A stretch of DNA of 64,000 nt, from the NCBI GenBank assembly GCA_019022495.1, contig JAFEKR010000016.1, positions 434,001-498,000 on the forward strand. Direction: 5' to 3'. The notes beneath the pieces were generated by a model. That model saw nothing but the letters and a program-made list of their open reading frames with translations, ran no database searches and had not been told where the DNA came from. The first letter of the stretch is position 1, and every line of letters starts with the position of its first letter. The translations under genes and the position numbers were made by a program. Below, in pieces: positions 33,660-44,989 of this stretch. The stretch comes from Epichloe hybrida. Lineage: Eukaryota > Ascomycota > Sordariomycetes > Hypocreales > Clavicipitaceae.

Positions 33660-36600
33660 ATGCGCCGATCGGCCATGACCATGCTCGTCTTTCTCATGGC
33701 CACGACCGCGGTCGGTCCTGAGGGTCGACACACACCCCCCTTCCAATGTCATTGCGCGGCAGAGGCCCATTCCCATTCGTTGACACCTCAGCTGACCCAT
33801 TCAGAAACAAGTTGTTGAGCCACTTCGGCTTCCACGTTGTCAATCCTGAGAGGTTACCGACTGAACGGAACTGCGACGTCGCAGTTGATGAGTCGCTTTG
33901 TTCAGAAACCGTGACCTCTCAAATTTGCGACGCAACGTCGGGGTGGATGGATGGGATGGAGTCTTGGACGGAAATCCGCCTTACATAGTCACCTGCGCCC
34001 AGTTGACTCGTTGCCGCACCTCGAGTAATTAAATTGTACACATGTACCGAGTACTCATCAGTACCAACAAGCCTTGAATTTGCCACGACTTGTATGTATA
34101 TGTGTACGGAGTTGAACTCGTGTCGCTTCCGCAAAGCACCCGACACGAGACCGAGACTCGCCCCCCCCCTGGACAAAGCAAAGGACACTTTCATATCGGA
34201 TCGATCGATGCAACCATGGGGGGGCGGGCTGACCAGTTTCCTGAACGAGAATGCGCAGACAGGAACTCATTGGCCCTTTTTGGAGAGTGAAGACGAAATG
34301 GTTCGCTTACGTCTTCTTCTTCTTCTTGTTTTCTTCTCGAGGCCTTCTGACAATACCCAGCTTAATCCGCGCCATGTATTGGATGTGACCCCAGTTTGTT
34401 TGAGTGGGCCGGCGTCATCTTCAGATCAAGACATTCCATTCGAAATTGCTTGTGTCGTGGCGCGTCGTGACAGTCATCAGGCAGACAAAGCAAACCCCCA
34501 ATTCTTGGGTAGGTATTACAGTAAGACGACGGACAACAAGATGAATATCCCTGTTTCTAATTCATCTGCTTGAAAGACCAACAGTATCTTCTTCGACCGA
34601 ATAGGTGGCTATGCCCCCTGCAAATGTCTGAAAAATGATGACAACAACATGTCCAGCCCTGGCCTAAAGGATCTCTTGCTGAACATACTTATTACTGCTG
34701 ACAATGGTCAACTCTAATAGTGCCTTGTTGCTTTCTCGCACCAGTAACAACGAATGCGACTGGATGCCCCCAGTGTTTCAAACACAAATTGTCGGTATAT
34801 AGGCCCTGTTCCGCCGACTCGTCGTCAATTGCTGTTCGTTCGTTCATCGCCAAATCAGATCAGACACAAATACTCCGGCCGGCGTCACTGGTCAGTGACG
34901 ATGTGATCGGAGATGAATGCTATATCAGGGAATTAAAGGCCGACTTTGCTCCAGATCAGCTTCAGAACTGGACAGCGTGGACCCTCCGGCTTTCGCAATT
35001 GCGGGGGCCAAAAGGAAGCAAAAAGGGGGGGGGGGGGTGACGGACGGCGGGATCAAGTATTAATTACAGGCGGCCTCGCCATGTCGATGCCGAACTGGGT
35101 TACTGATGATGCGTAAGCGTGACGAGCTGTGTATAACCTGAGACACAATCTTTTCTATTCTTATCTTGCCAGGCAAGCGCCCCTTTCAGCAGTAATTGCT
35201 TAGCGGTGGAAACAAAGTCATGACAGCTAATAAATAAGCTGGAGCGATTACATAGATGGGGATCCTTGTGCGTCAACTGTGTGCTCGATGCAATCGACAT
35301 CTTCGACGTTGCCTTGCTTTTCAAATGCATGCCATTGAATTTCCACGGAGAAGGCGCCCGGGCGAGGCATCTATCTGCTGCTTGTCGACAATGAAATGAA
35401 ATTTCATCAACTCCGTCACACCCCCCCCCCCCCATCGGATGAATTTTAATCGATCCACCCCCAAGACGGCCGCAACGGCCACTGACTTGGGGCACCACCG
35501 AGACCAAGCCACAATAAGTCTCTCTTGACGTAACGTATCGGTAGTGACCGGCCGCTTGTCACAAAGCCGTGGAGCGCTGATGAGCCGTCGCATCTGAGAC
35601 GCACCAAAAACGGAAGATGCAAGTCAATGCGACCCCTGGTTGGTATGTATACCAGACCCCCCGACAATGGAAAATAGCAGAGCATCGCATCGAGGCAGCT
35701 TTTGGCGGCCTTGGGATTATTACATATATTATGTAGTCATGTTCCTGGACAACGCATGTCATGTCACCATGTGGGGGACACAGCCAAGCGTTTGTCATAC
35801 CCCCAATGATGACATATGTACTAGCATCTTCGTCTTGATGATTCAAACATGCGCTTTTTACAAACCATGGAATATTATTCTCAAGGGTTCGGCTTTCAAG
35901 CGACGAGCTGCCCGCCCGCCCGGGCTGTGAGAACCACGTTCCACCAATCAAATTACCTGAAAGCGGCTCGGGTCCGTCATTGTCAGCATTTACCGGGGTC
36001 CATTCCTCCCCCCCTCTGACTCTCCGAGGTCCATCTTCCCATGAATCAATCGCGCGCCCTCTCGGATGGCCTTGACAGGTTGCTTTCTTCTTCTTCCTGT
36101 GGGTTGATTTATTACCGTGAGATGCGAGAGGTGTCGTGTGCTCAGCGCGGCACAGTGTTGCATTCTCACTGCAACAAGTCGCGGGTGAAAGCCAACCTCG
36201 CAATCAGTGCCCAGCTTCATCTTGATCTCTCGAGGTGCATAACTGTCTCATGACCGAGGCGCGCCGCCTGTAACAACAGTACAACGTAGTAGGGCGGTAC
36301 GATGCGTACGATGCTGGAACTGCCTTGTGTCCTCGACACCTCTGTCACTCTGTGCCTGTGCCACACAATTCCCAAGGGACCGGAAAGCCCTTCCGAACAC
36401 AATTCCTTGATGGTTCTCTGACTCCCCTGCTCGGTGTGGGTATGTAATGTACATGGATCGAGGCTCATGCCCTGCCGCCAACCATACTGAGGCGACACAC
36501 TTTGCCTGAATTCATTGTCATGAAATGGTAGGCCGCGCGCGGCAAGTATGTACACCAGTGACCACTGTACCTTTCAGCCCTTGTGAATGCAAAGCGACTT

Positions 36601-37949
36601 CATGTTGATTGGGGGCTGCTACCAGCCATGATAAGTTGATAACCGACTGAAAATCAAGAACCCGGTCTTATGTAGTGGGATTCTGCCGCACTGCTCTGTA
36701 AATATTGCTGGTGATGCTGAATCAGCCAAATCTAGCATTTCAAGTCCTCGCTCAGAATGGCACAAGTGGTCCAACCTGGGCATCCACCAAGTTTTGACCC
36801 GATGCAGATATTGTCGCTGCTCTTACTCACCAAAACGTGGCCGATGGCTCGGTATGCTGTCTTGTCTATGCCTAGAACAGAACATGGAGTTCTTCGAACG
36901 GGATGCTTCCGTCACAACCAAAGCCAGAATCAAGTTGAGAGACTTCTCCAGGTTTTTTTCCAAGTCATCCATGCTCTGCGCAGAGGCAACTGAAAGAAAA
37001 TGCGGCTGCGCATTGGCAGGTAGCCACCCCCCCCCCCCTTTTTCTTCTACTAGAGCTTCGAAAAACACATGAAGAATGTTTTGATGGCGGGGCACCCCTC
37101 CCCTGGCCTTTCTCGGTATTCTCTCCAGCTGACCAGGATGTGTGCGGCGCAATGCAAAAGCGAATTCAAGATAGACCCCCCCCTCCCCCCCGCCCCCTCA
37201 AAAGACAGCCTAGCCGAGAAACATCGATGCCGTTGTGAGATTGATACAAGCGATTGCCTACTCAGTACAATTACCCGCTCTGTCATGCCATCTATGCCGA
37301 CCGCCACCATCTTGAGAACGCTGTCTTAGTCCGCAAGTCATCTCGTGGAGTCATGCCATGAGAGGCAAAACACGTGCTGTGGCCACCCCGGGAGCTGTGG
37401 CACTCAGACCCTTTCTGGCACTTTTTGGTTCCGGGCCGGTTTGTATGTAACATGCAGAGCTCAGCTCCGACGTGGGACTTTTGGGTTTGTCGCTAGGGCG
37501 GCTCTGTGTACCTGGAACCTGCCGAACTTATTAGGTCGTTGGATTCCTCGTACAGTCGTCGACAACTCAAAAGCAGCCCACACCCCAATCCGTGCCTTGC
37601 CATATTCTTACCTGTGTGCATTGTGATACTTTGCAAACTGGGGGATTTATTTTTCTCCAGTCTTCTTGAACATCTCACTAGTCCTCCATTAGACTAGCAG
37701 ATTCGTCTCAGACACCAAAAAAAGAGAAGTCATCGTCTTGAAGCAAAACGTACTCCCAACGACGGCATCATTCCCACCACGTTTCTCGAAAGGAAGCAAA
37801 ATCATTGATGCGGAGATATTGTTACATTGGGTATTGAATTTGCTGGCCACACTCGAGATAACACGGGTTTGCCTTTGTTGAAAGGATCAAGTCTCGGCAG
37901 CGTCGATTCCGCCTCAGGTTACCACCGACCTTGTCTGACAGTTTTCTCA

Positions 37950-40866
37950 ATGGGGAGTCTATCAAGTTTCGACCCTCGTCAGCGTTTGGATCTCCCAGAC
38001 ACCCCGCCTGAGCTGGCGAGCCCCAGTGCTTCGTCACTCTCTTCTCGATCTTCACCGTCGACGGAACAAGCCTGGGTCCATAGAAGCACAACGTCACTGC
38101 TCATGTCTATTTATGACAAGGCATCTGGTGCCGACGCATCCATGGCATCTGGACATCGAGAATCCAGTCAAGATCGATCAGAGTCGAGCAACCAAGCTTC
38201 TTCACGGCAACAGCAGCTGCCATCATTACAAAGCCTGTTCGGCCCACCATCCGCCATCCGGCCTCTTCATTCATCGGGTGGGAGGGAGACACCGTATCTT
38301 GCGCAGTCACCACTTGATCGACCGCGTTTCTCTCCAAGTATCGGCCCTGGTGCAAATTCGTATTTTCCTCCGTCATCTTCTCCCCCGATCTCACAACCAC
38401 GTAGCACATACGATGCACAACAAGATGCTCAATCTTGGATTCCCTCGTACTCTGGACCGCGATCTCCCAAGTTCCTCGAGCAACAGCGAAGTAGATCTGA
38501 CTCTCGACCTGAATCCGAAAGCAGCAAGTGGTCCGCACAGCAGGACACAAGCTATACTCTAGGTTCAAGAGACGCGTCCTTCCAATCTCCAGAGGAGCGA
38601 CCACGAACCCAACTTCCTACTTCCAAGGACTCACACAGAGACAACTCAACCCACAAAGTGGTAACATCGACCTCCAGCGCTCCGCCAACCCCAGACAGCT
38701 CTGCAGTTTCTGAAGGGGTGCCCACTAAAGATGGCCTCGGGCCAAAGATCTGGACCGGATCCCATTTCTTGCCACGATTCGTTCGTGCGGCAGAAGTTCC
38801 TGGCGAAGGCATGTGCTATTTTTATGACGACGGAGGCCACTGCAAGACTGTCATTGACGGAGAAGCCGTGAATGCTCACTGGGGGGTAACAAAGGCAGGC
38901 AAGCCTCGCAAAAGGCTGGCCATTGCCTGCATTACTTGCAGAGAGAAGAAGATCAAGTGCGACCCTGACTATCCAAGATGCGTTCAGTGTGAAAAGTTTG
39001 GACGAGTTTGCAAGTTCAAGAACGCGTGAGTTGTCTCAAGGTATACCCCGTCGAAAACCTCATTCAACATGCTGAAAATTTCTTAGCCCAAGAGGTGGAC
39101 ACAGCACGTCTCCATCTACACCACCTGCCGAGCTCGATGACAAACGCAAAGCAAATGATATATCGAGGCGGAATGACTTGGGACGTTCGCCAAGTCGATC
39201 GTCTTCTGCTGTGTCGCCTCGCGTGGCGTTGCAGGAGCCGACCCCAGAGACTGGATACGCCAATAAGAGGGTTAGACTTGGACCGGATGCATTTGCATCA
39301 AATGGCGAGCCTCCCGTTGGGAGGCTCCGACCGATGAATCATTATAAGTCGTCGCTCTCCGCGGAAAGACCTGCATCAGATATACCTCGGATTCCGGATG
39401 ATGTTCTGCACAGAGCATGGCGAACAGATCCATTTGTCTCTGATCCTCAGTCAATCAGCACTGGTCTGTCGCAGTTTTTCGGACATATCGACAACGCTAT
39501 CGTGATTCGTTTTTTGCCAGAAGATATTTTCAAATCTTGGGTGTCCAACTCTGTGCACCAAAGAGCTCCCGAGGACATGATGCTGCTGTATAGTGTCTTG
39601 GCTATTGGGGTTACTCTATCTGGAGGACCCAAACACATTGCGTATGAGTACGCGCAGGTTGCGCATTATGCCCAGAAGTCTTTGACCGAACCTTGTCTTC
39701 AATTGATCCAGAGTAGAATACTTTTGGCCTTGTACAACATTGCGGCGTCCCGGCTCTGGGAAGCCAACGAACTCGTTTCATCGGCCACCGCCACTGCTGC
39801 TTGTTTGCAACTGAACCAGGAACTCGATCACTCAAGAGATGCCAGACTCAAGAATTACCCGTTTGGAATGACCAGTACGGGCTATGCCGAATCCAGAAGA
39901 CGAACTCTCTGGTCTTTGTTTATGCTGGAGCGACTCAGCCCGCTTTTTCCGGATCGCGCAACGATGATCCACGGGGAGGACATCTATATTCGATTGCCGT
40001 CTGATTCGGAAAGTTTCGAGAAGCAGGTGGACGCTCGCATGCCAATGTTCAATCCCTACGAAACGAGTCTTGGTGCCCTTGCCGACAGGCCGTCCGACAT
40101 TACATGCCACCTTATTGAGATGATTCACATTTGGTCATCTTGTCAGTCGACAATCCATCGGTTAGCCAGTAGACCTAATGTTTCTGATGCCCAAGGCGAG
40201 AGATGGAGAATTCGTACCCTGACGAAAAGAGTAAACGACTGGCACACGACTTTACCATCGAGACTTTCATTTGGTGGCTCGAACCTCGAGTCTGCTGCTT
40301 TTTCTGGCAAAGTCGGGTCATTCTTGACCATGCATTTGCTCTGTCACCACGCCCTCATCCAACTCAACCGATATCATTTGTCAGTGGGTAAATTATCAGT
40401 CGAGTACCGCACTAGCCACTTTCAAAAATGTCGCGAAAACGCAAGAAGCGTTGTGGATATCGTCTACTGCTTAGATCGTATCTTGCGAATTCGTCCAGCT
40501 ATCTTGAACACACCCCCACCAGCCATGGCCACGGTGGTCACAACAGCTATGGATGTCTTGACTTCGACCGGATCGTTAGGCGCAATCAATGATACTATTG
40601 ATCATATGAGGGTGGCAATAACGTCAGTCGACAGCACTGCCCAGATTTGGGAGCAAGCCCGTACATGCCAGCAGCTTTTGGACCAACGCTTGCAGAACCT
40701 GTATCGGGTCCGTGAACAGGCCTCTCTTACGGTATCCGCCGATGATTTCCAGGTTGGAAACTTCTCCTCCGGTGATGAATCTGAGCAGTCTCGATGGCAG
40801 ATTTATCGGCCACTTGAACAGACCTATCCCCTGGACATGGATGTGGTCTGTTGCTCCCCAAACTGA
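37950..40866 (+). CDS. Zn2Cys6 transcription factor with fungal-specific TF domain (RosA/NosA/UME6-like candidate)
   Basis: Two exons, 37950-39025 and 39087-40866 (donor GTGAGT, acceptor CTTAG); 951 aa. The frame is open upstream to 37827 only on a TTG, so ATG 37950 (MGSLSSFDPRQ) is preferred. Residues 1-~270 are Ser/Pro/Gln-rich and probably disordered. CYFYDDGGHCKTVIDGEAVN precedes GVTKAGKPRKRLAIAC, which leads into the binuclear cluster CITCREKKIKCDPDYPRC..CEKFGRVC (~330-357), six Cys in order. The intron falls just after the cluster. From ~480 on is the fungal transcription-factor regulatory domain, including YAQVAHYAQKSL and RRTLWSLFMLERL. The cluster flank resembles, from memory, the RosA/NosA/UME6-like regulators of development; this subfamily call is tentative. 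It should act in the nucleus. Confidence 0.9.
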
Positions 40867-41615
40867 GCCATGCCCAAAATTTTTTCTTCGATCTTTCTAA
40901 TCAATTTTCTGCATGTATCGGAGTTATATTGGTTTTGATCAACGTTATTTGTGTTCATATGTTCATGGGAGGCGGCAGCCTTTGCTGTGGCAGCACAGAT
41001 CACGGCTGAGATCAGCCCATCCTGGAATTGCGTCGTCATGATTATGATTCATGTCTTGTATTTGAAAAATTTGTGTGGTTGTTAACGAACAAGAGTCGGA
41101 GTGAGGCAATCCTCACGGATGTTCGTTTTTGTGTTTTGTTTTTGGGGCCTTCGCATGTTTGGTGGTATGGACCACCAAGAGGCACTGATACAGACAGCCA
41201 AGAATGTATGAAGTATGCACATATACTCACTACCCGTAAATACAGACACAAAACAACGTGTCACGAGGAAACCTTGAATGCATTGCAAATATATGCTTGA
41301 ACGTGCGAGAAGTGGCAGCACGGGTTCATGCCAAGGTTGTGAGTGTGAGGTAGGAACGCACAATTGGATTGAAGGTGTTTTGGTAGGCTTTACTATCCAC
41401 TATCCAATCAGATCTCCCCATTCGCGGACGAAGGCTGCTTAGCTCATCAGTCATCACCAATTTCAAGGACGAAGAAGGCCACCTACCTACCTACCTACCC
41501 AAGGCTCCTTCCTCATTTTGCACAATGCGACACTTCCTGTAAATAGAAAGGCATCAGTGAGAAGGAAATTTGCAGTTGCTTACGCAAAAGGCATCATGTT
41601 CGCGTGATCTGAAGA
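40867..41615. other. Intergenic region
   Basis: 750 bp between the regulator and the WD40 gene. Contains a (CCTA)n tract at 41481-41500. No supported gene. Confidence 0.5.
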
Positions 41616-42750
41616 ATGCCTTTTCCAGATAATCCCGCCGCTTACCTACTTGGTTCGAATGGTACGTCGACTAAAGTCAACGTTCAAGCTAGGGTAACTG
41701 AAACTAATTTGAGCAATCTTCTCTCCAGGCCCTGTACATGCCGTCAAATACTCAGCATCACCTGGGTCCTATATCTTAACAGGATCTGCAGATCGTACAA
41801 TACGGCTCTACAACCCTTTCCCTGGCACTAATGTGTATGAGCCATCACCTAGTGGGAAAGCTCCTGTTCCACAGGGCCGACTCATCCAGACCTATGCAGC
41901 CCATGGATATGAAGTTCTCAGTCTTGATGTAGCATACGATAACGAAAGTTTTATATCTGGAGGCGGGGACCGGGCCGTCTTTCTCTGGGATGTCGCCACA
42001 GCAGTGACGACCAGACGTTTTGGCGGCAACGCTCATGGACACACTGCGCGCATCAACTGTGTGCGTTTCGCTGGCGATGGGGGCTCGTTGATTGTGAGCG
42101 GCGGCTTTGATACATCTACTCGAATATGGGATGTGAAGAGTGGCAGCGCAAAACCCATACAGGTGCTCGGTGAGGCCCGAGATGCGATCACCTGCCTGGT
42201 CATTCGTGGCCCCGAGGTTGTGACTGGTAGCGTTGATGGTCGCGTTCGAAGCTACGATGTGAGGATGGGCAAATGTACGACGGACGTCATGGGTGCGAGT
42301 GTCACGAGCTTGGATATGACAAAGGATGGGAAATGCATGCTGGTGGGCACCTTGGACAGCAAGATACGACTGATGGATCGCGACAATGGGTCTTGCCTGC
42401 GAGCATATGCCGATCCGATTTGGAAAAACGAAGACATTCGAGTTCAGTCGCTGCTGGGGCACCGGGAGAGATATGTGGTGGCTGGTGATGAGATGACCGT
42501 TGAACCTAACGGCAACGGCGAGGGCAGGGTGTGGGTTTGGGACTTGCTCACGGGCAAAATTGTCGCTAAACTCACTGTGCCCTGGGGACCGCCCGGATAT
42601 GAGCAAAAGAAAAAGACCGTGGGAAAAGATGGCCGCGAGAGAATACGCAATAATGTTGTCAGCTGCATGGCGTGGAAGGAAGATGGATGGGGAGACCAGT
42701 TCTGCGCGGGTGCTTCGTCAGGAGTTGTAACGGTATATAGTTTGTCATAA
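41616..42750 (+). CDS. WD40 repeat protein, WDR83/MORG1-like
   Basis: Two exons, 41616-41661 and 41729-42750 (donor GTACGT, acceptor CCAG, 67-nt intron); 355 aa. The tiny first exon MPFPDNPAAYLLGSN joins GPVHAVKYSASPGSYILTGS, giving a complete first WD blade. Further blades end in TIRLYNP, AVFLWDV, STRIWDV, RVRSYDV, KIRLMDR, RVWVWDL and VVTVYSL, which makes a seven-bladed propeller almost without extensions. That length and the first-blade wording (GPV.AV..S..G.Y.L.GS.DRTIRL.NP) match the WDR83/MORG1 family, a scaffold linked to MAPK modules and to the spliceosome in animals. The fungal role is not established from sequence. Convergent with the mannosyltransferase gene. Confidence 0.88.
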
Positions 42751-43097
42751 TATACATAGGGTAGTGACCGAAGCACAGTCACTTGCGACCGAAAAATAAA
42801 CAAATAAGAAAAAAAAGTTCAAACTCCTCAAGGTGGCCCCTTTTCGCTAAGTCATCCATATCGGTACACGGTGTTCAAGCCACGAAAAAACGACTCGAGG
42901 CAACCCCTGTGTCGTCTCAAGAAGCCGAGTGCCCCAGTTCTAGCAAGTGCGCCATTAACACCAAATATCCCAAACTAGATCATTCCCCATTATCACACTG
43001 AGGCATTGTGAATCATACTGGTTTTCCAAGTCGAGCTGATCACGGGAGGGGCATCTGACACTTGTAATGGGGCTGAATTTTCACCCAGTCAATAGAA
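42751..43097. other. Convergent spacer
   Basis: 347 bp of 3' flank for the WD40 and mannosyltransferase genes; nothing else seen. Confidence 0.5.
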
Positions 43098-44465
43098 CTA
43101 GCCCATTCCGACATATTTAAACCAGTTGGGTCTGCAATCTTCATGATGGAGGAATGCTTCGCCGTCGGTCAGTCGACCCGTAATGCAACCACTGCATTTG
43201 GGAGAATTGGGACAGTTGAAGAACGGAATGTGTTGATAACCGATATCGCGAAACCTAACAAGTCAGTCAGTTGGGCTAGCTCGAAGAGGATTTAGGGACA
43301 ATGCAGCTCACCAATGAATCTTGCTTTTGTCTTCGAAAAGCCCAACGCCAATGCTGTGGACAGGAGCATCACCCCAGCGCTCGTAGAAAAAGCCGCCTGC
43401 ACGGTCAAGGTGGTTGAAGTAATCCTCATACGGCTTGCTTCTGAAAAAGTTCATGTCTGCAATCTCGAAATTACTCCAAAAGTGACACGTAGAGAAGCCT
43501 TGAGCACCTTTGTTGTGTGCTGGTCTCCGCTGGTCATCTGTGAGCCATTTAACGGCGCTGTTCTCATGAAGGTAGTTCGGATGATCGGCAAGGAACTTAA
43601 TAGTCTCGGGCCACAAGGTCGGCAGGGTTTTGGGTTCGTCATACAGCGTAATGGTGAAGCCGTAGGTCTTGTTGTTGTCCTGCATGTATCGGAATACATC
43701 ATAGTCGACATCGCAGAAGAAGTGAACTTTCGGTTCGACACGCCAATACCATCGAACGTTTTCAAGCGCTGGGTGTTTGTAAAACATGCCGCTATTCCAT
43801 CGGCACATTTGATGGTATGATATCATTTTGGCGTACTGAACACCCTCCTTTTCGAGAATAGATGTGGACTCGTCGTACAATTGCTGGTCGATCCAGGATG
43901 GAGTTGCCCAATGTTCCTTTGGAATCAGCTCTGCAGACTGTAAGCAAGACTGACTTAGTCCTGCGTGAAGGCAGAGTCATCTGACGTACCATAATTGCAC
44001 TTGGCCTTGGTGGCTGCCTGAGTCTTTTTCTTAAACTCTTCTGAGAAGGGCTCCTCGTTGAAAAACGTCCACGGATAATTGAACTTGTGATTCCATGTCC
44101 TCTCCAAGTCTTCCATTGACGAGACCATATCATCGGCCTCTGAGTTCCGCACGAGTGCCAAGAGGGTCGCATTAATGCGGTCGGTATCTACAGCGTCAGG
44201 TGCATACGCTGCTGAGGTACGAACGAGAACTCCTGGCGGTTCTCCCGTAGCTGCAAGTTCATACTCAAGTTAGATGTATGTTGATCGAGGCGGAATGAAA
44301 TCGAGTGAATAACGAACGATCTAGATTGGGATCTCTTTCAAAATTGACATATCGCTCTCCTGGACCGCGCAGTCCTGACGAAGGACGGAGGATCTGGTAG
44401 AGAAAAAAGCACCAGAGCACGGCTGCGGCAAACAGCAAGACCCGAACGGGTCGTGCGATAGCCAT
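43098..44465 (-). CDS. KRE2/KTR/MNT1-family alpha-1,2-mannosyltransferase
   Basis: Four exons: 44465-44318, 44250-43990, 43930-43312, 43254-43098; 394 aa, a usual length. Type II membrane topology: short cytosolic MAIARPVR, then a signal anchor (VLLFAAAVLWCFFLYQIL), a stem, and the lumenal catalytic domain. Family motifs: TWNHKFNYPWTFFNEEPFS, YELIPKEHWATPSW (restored by the 43990/43930 splice), YWRVEPKVHFFCDVDYD (with the Mn-binding E-P-x-V region), STCHFWSNFEIAD carrying the proposed catalytic Glu, and a Cys-rich tail HIPFFNCPNSPKCSGC. It transfers mannose from GDP-mannose to O- and N-glycans in the Golgi. The first-intron donor (GTTCGT) is non-consensus, so that border is the least certain. 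Which KTR paralogue it is cannot be decided. Confidence 0.93.
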
Positions 44466-44989
44466 GACTTGTGCGGTAGCAAATTGTTGCAGCCGATGAG
44501 TCGAAGAGCCAGTTGGCTGCGATAGAATTCAGTGACGCAGAATGCGGAGCCCGACGTTCGTCATTGATGGGGTTGAGCCGAAATGAAGATGAAGTAGGCC
44601 CTAATACTTGAGGTGGGCTCAAAGCTCGTTTCGCCAAACTTTCGAGGTGCTTGCTACTGTAAAAGGGGTTGCTTGCTGCTTGCTTGTTGCTCGCATCTTG
44701 ATGTCAACAAGCTTGGTCACGCTAAAAACGGGCCCGACCCCCCACCAGCGTTGCATGCGTCAGGACAATGTTGCCCAACCAGGTACCTAAGTACATAGGT
44801 ACTTCCATTTGTTCTTACAACAGACCGTCCCTGCCATAGCCCGCACGACGCGTCAGTTCACCAATGCACGAAGACGAGACCTGACGATGATTGAAGAAAC
44901 CCCGATTGATGTTCTTTTCGTACTGCCACATTGCACTTGCGCCCCACGGTCTCACACCTGAGAGCTGAAGATGGAAGAAATTGCCTGAC
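44466..44989. promoter_or_regulatory. Divergent promoter, KTR mannosyltransferase / GCP5
   Basis: 524 bp between divergent starts. It contains a palindrome, GTACCTA-6 nt-TAGGTAC, at 44783-44802, and otherwise nothing distinctive. Confidence 0.5.
44783..44802. repeat. Palindrome GTACCTA-N6-TAGGTAC in a divergent promoter
   Basis: Two perfect 7-bp arms around AGTACA, between the KTR and GCP5 start codons, about 190 bp from the GCP5 start. Could bind a dimeric regulator; no known motif name is claimed. Confidence 0.7.

Larger units (their letters stand above)
25636..37949. other. 12-kb gene-poor region rich in microsatellites
   Basis: No ORF here exceeds about 240 codons, and the longer ones overlap others, are full of homopolymer-encoded residues, and show no family features. 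The DNA contains many mono-, di- and tetranucleotide runs (GA 29185-29206, TC 32272-32296, GT 33089-33116, ACAT 33626-33659, a 12-bp AGGATCAGGATG unit 32797-32839, GGGGCT 33483-33507), long A, T, G and C homopolymers, a MITE (27383-27671), a small AT-rich decayed patch near 26735-26790 and repeated TACGGAGT-type motifs. Short or highly spliced genes and non-coding RNAs cannot be excluded by eye. Confidence 0.6.

Noticed and set aside
33600..33660. Regular repeats considered as a CRISPR-like array
   Set aside because: Plain tetranucleotide microsatellite without spacers, and the genome is fungal.
37827..37949. Upstream extension of the Zn2Cys6 regulator frame
   Set aside because: Begins with TTG; first ATG in frame is 37950.
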